This document shows positions 28,081-36,613 of a stretch of 64,000 nt of DNA, in pieces (position 1 is the stretch's first letter; each line of letters begins with the position of its first letter). Source of the stretch: Aureivirga marina. Its GTDB lineage: Bacteria > Bacteroidota > Bacteroidia > Flavobacteriales > Flavobacteriaceae. The notes under the pieces were generated by a model. It made no database searches and had not been told where the DNA came from. It was given only the letters and a program-made list of their open reading frames with translations. The position numbers were made by a program, and so were the translations under genes. The stretch covers positions 310,001 through 374,000 of the forward strand of contig NZ_JADPIB010000001.1 of NCBI RefSeq assembly GCF_015767265.1, in the 5' to 3' direction.

Positions 28081-28584
28081 ATGGATATTGTTTTAATCAT
28101 CTTAAGTTCCATCTTTATTTTACTTGGAATCATTGGTGCAATTGCTCCAGGAATTCCTGGTCCAATTATGAGTTGGCTTGGCTTATTAATTCTTCATGTA
28201 ACCGATTTTATCCCTTTTCAAACAAAATTCATCATCATCACTTTGATTATTGCAATCATCGTAACTGTTCTCGATTATGTCATTCCTGCTTTAGGAACTA
28301 AAAAATATGGTGGAACAAAATATGGTGTTTGGGGTTCCATAATCGGATTAATCGTTGGAATTATTTTCTTCAATTTTATCGGAGTAATTATCGGGCCTTT
28401 TGTTGGAGCTTTTGTTGGAGAATTAATCAAGAACTCACAAGATCATAAAAAGGCTTTAAAAGCTGCTTGGGGAAGTTTTGTAGGATTTCTATTCTCTACG
28501 CTATTGAAGTTGATTTTAAGTTTTGTATATCTTTATTATTTCATTAAAGATATTTATAATCATAGCGAATTTTTATTTAACTAA
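28081..28584 (+). CDS. DUF456 family membrane protein
   Basis: Integral membrane protein of 167 residues with four to five hydrophobic segments. It is recognisable as DUF456 by GAIAPGIPGPIMSWLGLL near residue 20, the GTKKYGGTKYGVWGS loop at about 75-90 and the glycine-rich GIIFFNFIGVIIGPFVGAFVGEL segment. Biochemical role unknown. A longer frame shifted by one base (28056-28301) overlaps it and is not coding. Confidence 0.85.
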   Translation: MDIVLIILSSIFILLGIIGAIAPGIPGPIMSWLGLLILHVTDFIPFQTKFIIITLIIAIIVTVLDYVIPALGTKKYGGTKYGVWGSIIGLIVGIIFFNFIGVIIGPFVGAFVGELIKNSQDHKKALKAAWGSFVGFLFSTLLKLILSFVYLYYFIKDIYNHSEFLFN

Positions 28585-28586
28585 AT

Positions 28587-28614
28587 AAAAAAGCTCTCAA
28601 ATTTGAGAGCTTTT
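28587..28614. terminator. Bidirectional terminator between DUF456 gene and glucosaminidase gene
   Basis: A perfect inverted repeat AAGCTCTCAA/TTGAGAGCTT with A and T tracts on the two sides, placed between two convergent genes. Confidence 0.9.
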
Positions 28615-28624
28615 CTTTTCTATT

Positions 28625-29389
28625 TTATCTTGTTGGAATTTTCAGTTTTTGACCAATTTTTAAACTGCTTGATTTTAATTTATTCAGTTTTTTAATTGCA
28701 TCTACTTTTACTCCTCCGTATTTTCTTGAAATTGAATATAAAGTATCTCCTTTCTTCACTGTGTGAATTTTTCCAGAGTTTTTAACTACTTTATCTTTCT
28801 TTTGATGAAGAGGTTTGATATTTTTATCATATTTATGCAATTCATATCTATCAATAATCGCAATTAATTTCGTTGGATATTTTGGATCCGTTGCATAACC
28901 TGCCTTTTTAAGACCTTTTGCCCACCTCTTATAATCTGTAATTTTATATTCAAATAAGAAAGCATATCTATCTCTTTCAACTAAGAATAATGAATGATCA
29001 CGGAAAGAATATTTTGGATGTCTATATTTTCTAAAACATTCTTGATCTCTATCATCATCATGATACACTCTTGGTCCTTTCCAATCTTTATGGCATTTTA
29101 CACCAAAATGGTTATGAGATTTAGATGCTAATTGACTTTTCCCTTTCCCTGATTCTAGAATTCCTTGTGCTAAAGTAATACTCGCTGGAATTCCATATTT
29201 TTCCATTTCTTCAATAGCTATTTCTTTATATTCTTCAATATAAACTATTGTCTGTTCATAATCAGATAGTCTTCTTTCACTAGTAGCTGGTTTGTTTGAT
29301 TTTCTACTAGAAACTGTCTTTTTATTTCCTCCACATGATATTAATAATAAACATACTCCCGCGGACAATAGAATCGTTTTTAATTTCAT
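28625..29389 (-). CDS. Glucosaminidase-domain lipoprotein with C-terminal LysM
   Basis: Predicted peptidoglycan hydrolase (beta-N-acetylglucosaminidase, FlgJ/LytG-like) of 254 residues. It has a type II signal peptide with lipobox LLISCGGNK (Cys19). A catalytic domain at about 45-190 includes YGIPASITLAQGILESGKGKS (the Glu is the expected general acid), NHFGVKCH and the SFRDHSLFL segment. One LysM motif at about 208-252 (HTVKKGDTLYSISRKYGG) binds the wall. Cleaves glycan strands during growth or division. Confidence 0.9.
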   Translation of the reverse strand: MKLKTILLSAGVCLLLISCGGNKKTVSSRKSNKPATSERRLSDYEQTIVYIEEYKEIAIEEMEKYGIPASITLAQGILESGKGKSQLASKSHNHFGVKCHKDWKGPRVYHDDDRDQECFRKYRHPKYSFRDHSLFLVERDRYAFLFEYKITDYKRWAKGLKKAGYATDPKYPTKLIAIIDRYELHKYDKNIKPLHQKKDKVVKNSGKIHTVKKGDTLYSISRKYGGVKVDAIKKLNKLKSSSLKIGQKLKIPTR

Positions 29390-29454
29390 AAGCTATGTTT
29401 GGTTAAAGTGATTTTGTGATTTTTGAATTGGTTGACCTTATCATAAGGAAAATA

Positions 29455-30396
29455 TTATTTTACAATCAAAGGGTATTTCTTTTTTTCTAAAATTTTATTC
29501 ATCCCATCTATTCCTTGTAATCCTCCAGTATGAATTGCTAAAATTTTGGAACCTGCCTCAAAAAATCCATTTTGGATCATTTTTACAATTCCAAACAACA
29601 TTTTTCCGGTATATATCGGATCTAAAGGAATATTGGACTGTAAGTTAAAATTATTTATAAAAATAATCAACTCTTTGTTAATTTTTCCATAACCTCCAAA
29701 ATTATAATTATGAATGAGTTGCCAATTCTCTTTATTATTGTTAATAAGTTTTTTTATGTCTTTTTCTAAAAAGTCGCCTTTCAACGCAGGAAAGCCTAAA
29801 ACTTTTTGCTGATTTTTACTCGAATTAATTAAGCCAGAAATAGTTCCACCCGTTCCAACAGCCGAACAAATATAATCAAACATTTTTTCTTCTTCTGTCA
29901 AAATTTCTTCACAACCTTTTACAGCTAAATCATTTGTTCCTCCTTCTGGAACCAAATAAAAATCTCCGAATTTTTGTTTTAATTGTTCAATAAATTCTTT
30001 TGTATTCTTTTCTCGATAAGCAGATCTTGTTACAAATTCCAACTGCATGCCATTTTCCACAGCAAATTTTAAAGTTGGATTTGAAGCTAAAGTTTTCTCC
30101 AAATCATTTGCTAGTTCCTCTCCACGAATGATTCCAATAGTTTTAAATCCACATAAATTTCCAGCTGATGCAGTTGCAGCAATATGATTTGAATATGCTC
30201 CACCAAATGTCAAAAGAACTTTCTTATTTTGCTTCTGTGCTTCAAAAATATTGTATTTTAATTTTCGAAATTTATTCCCAGAAACAAAAGTATGCAATTC
30301 ATCTTCTCGCTTAATATATAACGAAACGCCACTAACTTTTATTTCTGAAAGTTCTATTTTCTGAATTCTACTATGTACTTTTTCTAAAAATATCAT
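29455..30396 (-). CDS. PLP-dependent deaminase of the ACC deaminase/D-cysteine desulfhydrase family
   Basis: Fold type II pyridoxal-phosphate enzyme. The 313-residue product has YIKREDELHTFVSGNKFRKL, where SGNK carries the PLP lysine, LLTFGGAYSNHIAATAS for cofactor and substrate contacts, and the phosphate loop SAVGTGGTISGL. The start is taken at the ATG at 30396 (MIFLEKVHSRIQK); a longer frame to 30456 would run through the end of the upstream ABC-F gene and adds only a basic, unconserved tail. It lies 17 bp after the ABC-F stop. Substrate (ACC, D-cysteine or another amino acid) cannot be assigned from sequence. Confidence 0.85.
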   Translation of the reverse strand: MIFLEKVHSRIQKIELSEIKVSGVSLYIKREDELHTFVSGNKFRKLKYNIFEAQKQNKKVLLTFGGAYSNHIAATASAGNLCGFKTIGIIRGEELANDLEKTLASNPTLKFAVENGMQLEFVTRSAYREKNTKEFIEQLKQKFGDFYLVPEGGTNDLAVKGCEEILTEEEKMFDYICSAVGTGGTISGLINSSKNQQKVLGFPALKGDFLEKDIKKLINNNKENWQLIHNYNFGGYGKINKELIIFINNFNLQSNIPLDPIYTGKMLFGIVKMIQNGFFEAGSKILAIHTGGLQGIDGMNKILEKKKYPLIVK

Positions 30397-30413
30397 CTTT
30401 TCAAAATTAAAAT

Positions 30414-32336
30414 TTATCCTTCTAATTCTGCTAACTTTTCTTCTAATACTTCCCACTCTTCCATCGAATCTTCTAGCTTTTTCTTTTTTGCTTCATATTC
30501 TTTAAAAAAGTCTGGATTTTGAGAAATTTCTTCAAAATTTTCAGCAAGATTTACATCATCTTTTTCAATCTCTGTTTCTAATCTTGAAATCTCTTTTTCA
30601 ATTTTTGAAATCTTATTCTTTATTTGTTTTATCTCTTTTCCTGAAGCTTTTTGTGCTTGATATGCTTCTTTTTTTGTTACATCCTTTTCTTCAGAAACTT
30701 TTGTTCGCATTTCTGCTTCACGTAAACTTTCAATTTTGTGTTCCTCTAAGAAATAATCAATATCTCCTAAATATTCTTTGATAACTTTATCTTTAAATCC
30801 AAAAACTTTAGAAGTTAATCCTTGTAAGAAATCACGATCATGCGAAACTAAAATTAAGGTTCCTTCAAAATTTAGTAATGCTTTTTTCAATACATTTTTA
30901 GAAGCAATATCTAAATGGTTTGTCGGCTCATCCATTATTAAAACATTAAAAGGTTCTAATAACATTTTACATAAAGCCAAACGATTTCTTTCTCCTCCAG
31001 AAAGTACTTTTACTTTCTTTTCTACATCATCTCCACTAAACAAAAAAGAACCAAGCATATCACGAACTTTAATTCGATTTCCATCATTTGCAGCATCTTC
31101 CATTGTTTGTAATAACGTTTTCTCTCCATCTAGATATTCTGCTTGATTTTGTGCAAAATATCCGATTTCTACATTATGACCAAGCTTCATGTTTCCTTCG
31201 TGAGCAATTTCTCCAATGATAATTTTTGCTAAAGTTGATTTTCCTTGTCCATTTTGACCGACAAAAGCAATCTTACTTCCTCTTTCTATCATTAAACTTA
31301 CATCATGAAGAATATTTTTATCTCCATAATTCTTAGAAACATTTTCTGCTGTAACAACAATTTTTCCAGGCTGTTTCGATAAAGGAAATTGCACATTCAT
31401 CACTGCGTTATCTTCCACATCTACTTCAATTCTTTCAACTCTATCTAGTTTTTTAATTAAAGATTGTGCCATCGAAGCTTTATTTGCTTTCGCTCTAAAC
31501 TTCTCGATAAGTTGTTCTGTTTGCTTTATTTCTTTTTCTTGATTTTTCTGTTCTTTTAACTGTTGCTCTCTTATTTCTTTTCTTAAAACTAAATATTGAG
31601 AATATGGTTTTTTATAATCATAAATACTTCCAAGAGAAATTTCAATCGTTCGATTTGTTACATTATCTAAGAACATTTTATCATGCGAAACCAATACAAC
31701 AACTCCTGAAAAATTCTTTAAAAATCCTTCTAACCAAATAATCGATTCAATATCTAAATGGTTCGTAGGCTCATCCAGAAGTAAAATATCATTCTTTTGA
31801 AGTAGTAATTTCGCCAATTCGATTCGCATTCTCCAACCTCCAGAAAAAGTATCCGTAAGCTTATCAAAATCTTCTCTTTTAAATCCTAAACCTTGAAGAA
31901 TTTTTTCAGTATCTCCTTTGTAATTATATCCTCCTAGAAGTTCATATCTTGAAGTTGTTTCATTTAGTTTTATGATTAATTCATTATAAGAATCACTTTC
32001 ATAATCTGTTCTTGAAACTAATTCATTATTAATATTTTCTAACTGTTTCTCCAGTTCTTTAATTTCTGTAAAAGCCTGATATGCTTCTTCTAAAATTGTT
32101 CTTCCTTTTACAAAATCAATATCCTGACGAAGAAATCCGATTTTTACATCTTTATCAAAAGCAAGTGTTCCGCCATCGTTTTCGATATCTTTTGCTAAAA
32201 CTTTTAATAGAGTAGATTTTCCTGCTCCGTTTTTCCCAACAAGTCCTACTCTATCTCCTGCATTTAATTTGAAAGTAATTCCTGAAAATAAATCTTCTCC
32301 TCCAAAAGTAACTGTTACATTATGTATATTAACCAT
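30414..32336 (-). CDS. ABC-F family ATP-binding cassette protein
   Basis: Soluble, ribosome-associated ATPase type with two ABC domains and no membrane part. The 640 residues have Walker A sites GLVGKNGAGKST (about 32-43) and FVGQNGQGKST (about 350), signatures FSGGWRMRIELA and LSGGERNRLAL, Walker B LLLDEPTNHLDIES and LIMDEPTNHLDIAS, and a charged inter-domain linker (about 235-290). The long C-terminal coiled coil (about 535-640) resembles the Uup/YdiF branch. Probable role in resolving stalled translation; antibiotic protection is possible but not indicated. Confidence 0.92.
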   Translation of the reverse strand: MVNIHNVTVTFGGEDLFSGITFKLNAGDRVGLVGKNGAGKSTLLKVLAKDIENDGGTLAFDKDVKIGFLRQDIDFVKGRTILEEAYQAFTEIKELEKQLENINNELVSRTDYESDSYNELIIKLNETTSRYELLGGYNYKGDTEKILQGLGFKREDFDKLTDTFSGGWRMRIELAKLLLQKNDILLLDEPTNHLDIESIIWLEGFLKNFSGVVVLVSHDKMFLDNVTNRTIEISLGSIYDYKKPYSQYLVLRKEIREQQLKEQKNQEKEIKQTEQLIEKFRAKANKASMAQSLIKKLDRVERIEVDVEDNAVMNVQFPLSKQPGKIVVTAENVSKNYGDKNILHDVSLMIERGSKIAFVGQNGQGKSTLAKIIIGEIAHEGNMKLGHNVEIGYFAQNQAEYLDGEKTLLQTMEDAANDGNRIKVRDMLGSFLFSGDDVEKKVKVLSGGERNRLALCKMLLEPFNVLIMDEPTNHLDIASKNVLKKALLNFEGTLILVSHDRDFLQGLTSKVFGFKDKVIKEYLGDIDYFLEEHKIESLREAEMRTKVSEEKDVTKKEAYQAQKASGKEIKQIKNKISKIEKEISRLETEIEKDDVNLAENFEEISQNPDFFKEYEAKKKKLEDSMEEWEVLEEKLAELEG

Positions 32337-32530
32337 GAATTTGTAATTGTATATTAAGAACTGATTTTTGTTTGATTTTCATGTTTTTCTGAGAATCTTA
32401 AAAGCAGCTCTGTAAATAAAAGCTTAACTTTGCAAAACTATTATTTTATTTTCAGTAATTGAAATGAAAAAACTATATTAATTCTTTCTAAAATACCTTA
32501 AAAACCATAATTAAACCAAAAAATTAAATA

Positions 32531-32920
32531 ATGAAAAAAGGTTCTATTTTCTACAGTATTTTTAAAAACAAATGTCCAAGATGTCAAGAAGGCAATTTTT
32601 TTGAATATAAAATGACTTTGAATCCAAAAAAGCTTTTAAAAACAAATGAAACTTGTAGTAACTGTGGATTAAAATTCATGATTGAACCTTCTTTTTTCTA
32701 TGGAGCAATGTATGTAAATTATGCTCTAACTGTAGCAATTGGTGTTGCTGCTTTTATCATTGCAAGGTTTATTTTAAATTTTTCTTCTCTTTTAGATTGC
32801 TTCTATGCAATTGTTATTGCTCTATTTTTAACAATGCCTTTAAATTTAAGATTGGCTCGCTTAATTTGGATCAATATTTTCGTAAAATACAATCCGACAA
32901 AGCGAGGCGCAAAGAAATAA
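32531..32920 (+). CDS. DUF983 family membrane protein with zinc ribbon
   Basis: 129 residues. The N-terminal half has two Cys pairs, CPRC (about 15-18) and CSNCG (about 43-47), which should form a zinc ribbon on the cytoplasmic face. Two hydrophobic segments follow (about 58-80 and 85-105). This is the DUF983 layout. Function unknown. TAACTTTG (about 32427) lies 100 bp upstream as a possible promoter box. Confidence 0.85.
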   Translation: MKKGSIFYSIFKNKCPRCQEGNFFEYKMTLNPKKLLKTNETCSNCGLKFMIEPSFFYGAMYVNYALTVAIGVAAFIIARFILNFSSLLDCFYAIVIALFLTMPLNLRLARLIWINIFVKYNPTKRGAKK

Positions 32921-33036
32921 AACTTCTATAATATTAACCATTCTTTATATTATCTTATCTTTTTTGAGCTTTCTATAGCAAGTAATACTTTTTTTACATT
33001 ATATTCAAATAATTTTAATTATAAATATATTTTATT

Positions 33037-33849
33037 ATGAAAAAACTATTACTTTTTTGTTTATTCTTAATTTCGTTAAGTATAAACGCACAAACACCTC
33101 CAAATTGGACTGTTACAGATTGTAACGGAGCATCTTATACTTTACATGATTTAATTGCACAAAATAAAGCAGTTATTGTAGATATGGGTGCACAATGGTG
33201 TGGACCATGCCAAAGTGCAGCACCTTATATTCAAGAACTTTATGAATTATATGGTGAAAATCAAGAAGATGTAATTTTTCTTGGAATGTTATACCAAAAT
33301 GTAAGTGGAGCTAGCTCAACTTGTGAAACAATCACAGAATGGGATACTGACTTAAACTTACATTATCCTACTGTTCCTGCATCAGCTAATGGATCTTCAA
33401 ATAATGATGCAATTAGTACGTTATTTAATACTTATAATGTAACTGGAATCCCATTCTTTATCATGTTTGTTCCAGATCCTGATACTGGTCACCCAATGGT
33501 TGCTTACAATGATAATGATACAACTGAGCCTAATTTCTATGTTGGAATTAAAAATGCTTTAGCAGCTCATAACTACCAAGAAGGTGGTGAATTATTAGAT
33601 AATGAAGAATTCGGAATTTCTACTATTTTTTCAGTATACCCTAACCCTGCTACTGATATCTTAAAAGTGGAAACAAATTCTGCAACTACATTAAAATCAA
33701 TCAAAGTAATTTCAATTAGAGGAAATGTTGTAAAAGAATTATCAGGAGATAATTCTGCAATAAATATTTCTGATTTAACTTCAGGAGTTTACTTTTTAGA
33801 AGCACAATTCGACAAAGGAACAAAAAGAGTTAAATTTATTAAAAGTTAA
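33037..33849 (+). CDS. Thioredoxin-like protein exported by the type IX secretion system
   Basis: The 270-residue product has a Sec signal peptide (ending INAQ, about 19) and a thioredoxin-fold domain (about 22-180) with the redox motif WCGPC and the conserved cis-Pro context VTGIPFFIMF. A Por-type A sorting domain of about 75 residues follows (SVYPNPATDILKVE ... SGVYFLEAQ ... KRVKFIKS). The sorting domain directs it through the T9SS to the cell surface or medium, so it probably handles disulphides outside the cell. It ends at a strong terminator. Confidence 0.92.
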   Translation: MKKLLLFCLFLISLSINAQTPPNWTVTDCNGASYTLHDLIAQNKAVIVDMGAQWCGPCQSAAPYIQELYELYGENQEDVIFLGMLYQNVSGASSTCETITEWDTDLNLHYPTVPASANGSSNNDAISTLFNTYNVTGIPFFIMFVPDPDTGHPMVAYNDNDTTEPNFYVGIKNALAAHNYQEGGELLDNEEFGISTIFSVYPNPATDILKVETNSATTLKSIKVISIRGNVVKELSGDNSAINISDLTSGVYFLEAQFDKGTKRVKFIKS

Positions 33850-33855
33850 ATACTG

Positions 33856-33883
33856 AAAAAGGGAACTTTAAAGTTCCCTTTTT
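33856..33883. terminator. Bidirectional terminator
   Basis: Perfect palindrome GGGAACTTT/AAAGTTCCC with A and T tracts, between the thioredoxin-like gene (+) and the FAD oxidoreductase gene (-), whose stop codon touches it. Confidence 0.92.
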
Positions 33884-34927
33884 TTATTTCTCAAATCGAT
33901 TAATACAATATTCTTTATCGATTTCTTTATTTTCTTCTAAAAATTCATAAAGCATTTTAGCAGCAGTTGGAGCAATCATAACCCCACGAGTTCCTAAACC
34001 ATTTAAAATTGCTAATGATTTATATTGAGGATGTACACCAACTAATGGTCTTCGATCTTTTACTGTTGGACGAATTCCAGCTGTTTGATTTATGATTTCA
34101 TAAGGAACATTGATAACAGTTTTTAATTTTTCTACCAATTCATTTTTCCCTTCTTCACTTGGTTCTAAACTTTTATCTTTCCAATTAAAAGTAGCTCCAA
34201 CTTTATATAAATCATCTCCTAATGGCAATACAAAAACAGCTGATTTTAATAAATAATCTATCTTTAGATTTGGTGCTTTAATCGTTATTAATTCACCTTT
34301 TGCTTCTTGCATCGGAAGATAATTAAAAAATGGATTTTGTTTTAATCCAAAACCTTCACAGAAAACAATTTTAGAAACTGTAATATCTTGATATTTTACA
34401 ATTTTATCCGTAAAAACCAAATCATCATAATCGAAAGATATTTCACGAATACTATTGGTTTCTCTTAAAAAAGCTTTATAATCATTCAATAGTTTTTTTG
34501 TATAAATCCTTCCTGTATGTTGTAATTTTCCAAAACCAAAAGGCGCATTTACAGCTTCGTTTTCATTTGGAATAACTTTCGGAATCATAAATTCAGAAAG
34601 AGCAGGATGATCGCAAGTTGCAAACCAATTATTTTGCTCTTCAATAGATTTAAAACTTCTATAAATTTCTATTGGATAATCGTATTGTGATTCAAATTTT
34701 TCTTCTATTTTTTTATAAAAAGGCATCGCTAATTCTAATTGTGAAACAGCGTTCCAAACAGGTGTAAATCTCTTTAAAATTACTGGATTATACATTCCTC
34801 CAGCAACATTAGAAGATGTTTGTGAATTATCTTCAAAAACAACAAATGTTTTTCCATGTTCTCTTAATTGTTCCGCAAAAGCCAAACCTGCTAAACCTAA
34901 ACCAACAATAATATAATCTACTTTCAT
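33884..34927 (-). CDS. FAD-dependent oxidoreductase of the DAO (glycine/D-amino-acid oxidase) family
   Basis: 347 residues with an N-terminal dinucleotide-binding motif DYIIVGLGLAGLAFA (GxGxxG; about 4-18), acidic residue after strand 2 (VVFEDN), and the C-terminal FAD contact TAGIRPTVKDRRPLVG ... LGTRGVMIAP typical of DAO enzymes. Soluble; no signal peptide. Substrate unknown. A TACCTTTG box lies just 4 bases upstream of the ATG (see the promoter entry). Confidence 0.82.
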   Translation of the reverse strand: MKVDYIIVGLGLAGLAFAEQLREHGKTFVVFEDNSQTSSNVAGGMYNPVILKRFTPVWNAVSQLELAMPFYKKIEEKFESQYDYPIEIYRSFKSIEEQNNWFATCDHPALSEFMIPKVIPNENEAVNAPFGFGKLQHTGRIYTKKLLNDYKAFLRETNSIREISFDYDDLVFTDKIVKYQDITVSKIVFCEGFGLKQNPFFNYLPMQEAKGELITIKAPNLKIDYLLKSAVFVLPLGDDLYKVGATFNWKDKSLEPSEEGKNELVEKLKTVINVPYEIINQTAGIRPTVKDRRPLVGVHPQYKSLAILNGLGTRGVMIAPTAAKMLYEFLEENKEIDKEYCINRFEK

Positions 34928-34931
34928 ATTG

Positions 34932-34939
34932 CAAAGGTA
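34932..34939 (-). promoter_or_regulatory. -7 promoter box abutting the FAD oxidoreductase start codon
   Basis: TACCTTTG on the minus strand matches TAnnTTTG exactly and ends 4 bases before the ATG at 34927. A leaderless or near-leaderless transcript is predicted. No TTG is found at the usual -33 distance. Confidence 0.4.
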
Positions 34940-34986
34940 AAACGCAAAAACAGAAATAACTATAACATTTGTTATATATTTAAAAT

Positions 34987-35022
34987 AAAAACACCTTTCT
35001 TATTTTAGAGAAAGGTGTTTTT
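34987..35022 (-). terminator. Terminator after the M28 peptidase gene
   Basis: AAAAACACCTTTCT and AGAAAGGTGTTTTT form a 14-bp stem with an 8-nt loop. The T-run required on the minus strand is present. Confidence 0.88.
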
Positions 35023-35042
35023 TATGATTCAAAATTGCTGTA

Positions 35043-35999
35043 TTATTTCACTCTTGTTGGTGTATCTTTACCATTTACAATTTCTTCTGTTCCTATCGCA
35101 ATCAATTTAATTGCATGCATAAGATTTTCCATATTTAATGTTTCTACCTCATCTGTTACTTGATGATAATGTTTGTCTTTATCAATCGCATCTGTAGAAA
35201 AAGTATGAGCAGGAACTCCTTTTTTTGCTAAAGGAGCATTATCTGAGCGGTAAAATAATTTAAATCTTTTATAAGGATCTGGATGTAAATTATATTCTGT
35301 TCCTTTTAAGTTTTCTTGAATAATTTCTCCTAAACTTGAACGCTCAAATCCAGTTAAAAAAGCACTTTTTACTCCAAAAGAAGAAATTTTACCAATCATT
35401 TCAATATTTATTCCAGCAATAATTTTATCAGCATCTATCGTTTCTGCATAATGTTTTGAACCTAAAAGTCCAGATTCTTCTCCAGAAAATGCAACAAAAA
35501 TAATTGTTCTTTCATTTCCAACTTTTTTAAAATATTCTGCTAAACCAAATAAAGCTGTAACTCCAGAAGCATTGTCATCTGCACCATTTGCAATATGTTC
35601 TTTTCCTTCTCCACCAATATATCCGATGTGATCATAATGTGCAGAATAGATTACAAATTCATTTTTTTTAGTTTTTCCTTCTAAAACTCCGATAATATTT
35701 TCCATCGGAATATCTTTTGCTACAAATTGTTGACGAAAAGTTTTTCCATCAAATGGTTTTAAACCAATTTTCTTAAAATTCTCTTCAATATAAGTTGCAG
35801 CTTTTTCTATTCCATCTGTTCCAATTAACCTTCCTTCCATTTCATCAGAAGCTAAAGTTGTAACTCGTTCTATAACATAAGGAATTGTCACAATTTTATC
35901 TAAAATTCTTTTATTTTTAGCCGAAGTCTGTGCGAAAACACTTCCTGAAAGTGCTAACGCAATAATAGGAATCCAAAGTTTTGTTTTAATGCTTTTCAT
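35043..35999 (-). CDS. Exported M28 family zinc aminopeptidase
   Basis: 318 residues with a signal peptide (1-23, ending FAQT). Five expected zinc ligands can be traced: His in YSAHYDHIG, Asp in NGADDNASG, Glu pair in FSGEESGLLG, Asp/Glu after NIEMIGK, and His in KDKHYHQVTDE. This pattern fits M28 leucyl or glutaminyl-type aminopeptidases, acting in the periplasm or on the outside. No sorting domain or lipobox is present. Confidence 0.9.
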   Translation of the reverse strand: MKSIKTKLWIPIIALALSGSVFAQTSAKNKRILDKIVTIPYVIERVTTLASDEMEGRLIGTDGIEKAATYIEENFKKIGLKPFDGKTFRQQFVAKDIPMENIIGVLEGKTKKNEFVIYSAHYDHIGYIGGEGKEHIANGADDNASGVTALFGLAEYFKKVGNERTIIFVAFSGEESGLLGSKHYAETIDADKIIAGINIEMIGKISSFGVKSAFLTGFERSSLGEIIQENLKGTEYNLHPDPYKRFKLFYRSDNAPLAKKGVPAHTFSTDAIDKDKHYHQVTDEVETLNMENLMHAIKLIAIGTEEIVNGKDTPTRVK

Positions 36000-36115
36000 T
36001 TCTTAGTTAATTTCATTTTCAAATAAGACTGTCTGTTTTCTTATTTGTTACATTTTTAAATCAATAACGGTTTTATCTATAATTAATTTTATCTTTATCA
36101 CTAAATAAAACTCAA

Positions 36116-36574
36116 ATGACAAATTCAAAAAAATTAGCTGATAGATTTAGAGAAGTTTTACTAAATGGAAAATGGATTTCTAATACAAATTATCAAGAAA
36201 CTTTAAAAGATATAGATTGGAAAAAAGCAATTAGGAAAGTTGAAAATTTAAATTCAATTGCAATTTTAACTTTCCATATAAATTATTATATCTCGGGAAT
36301 TAATCACTTTTTTGAAACTGGAAAACTAGAAATTTCCGATAAATATAGTTTTGATATGATTCCTATAAATTCTGAAGAAGAATGGAGTTTATTAAAAAAT
36401 AATTTAATTAAAAATGCAGAAAAATTTGCTGTTTTTGTTGAAAACCTTGAAGAGGAAAAACTATCGAAACCTTTTGTAAAAAAAGAATATGGAGATTATC
36501 AAAGAAATATTGAAGGAATGATAGAACATTCTTATTATCATCTTGGACAAATTTCTTTATTAAAAAAATTATAA
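36116..36574 (+). CDS. DinB-like (DUF1572) four-helix protein
   Basis: 152 residues, soluble and helical. Metal-binding-type His residues occur in LTFHINYYISG (about residue 53) and in the closing IEHSYYHLGQIS (about 138-142), the pattern of the DinB/YfiT-like bundle. These proteins often act as thiol-dependent transferases or have unknown roles. A TATCTTTA box lies about 25 bp upstream. Confidence 0.8.
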   Translation: MTNSKKLADRFREVLLNGKWISNTNYQETLKDIDWKKAIRKVENLNSIAILTFHINYYISGINHFFETGKLEISDKYSFDMIPINSEEEWSLLKNNLIKNAEKFAVFVENLEEEKLSKPFVKKEYGDYQRNIEGMIEHSYYHLGQISLLKKL

Positions 36575-36601
36575 TAAAAAACCCTTCTTTTTAGAAGGGT
36601 T
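36575..36601 (-). terminator. Terminator after kdsA
   Basis: AACCCTTCT/AGAAGGGTT stem with a 4-nt loop. The run of A residues at 36575-36580 supplies the U-tract for minus-strand transcription. Confidence 0.85.
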
Positions 36602-36613
36602 AGAAATAATATT

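Noticed and set aside
28056-28301. Plus-strand ORF overlapping the DUF456 gene in another frame
   Set aside because: Product is Cys/His/Asn-rich and unlike a protein, while the overlapping frame gives a clear DUF456 membrane protein.
30397-30456. Longer N-terminus of the PLP deaminase
   Set aside because: It would overlap the end of the ABC-F gene, and the added basic residues do not fit the family; ATG 30396 is 17 bp after the ABC-F stop.
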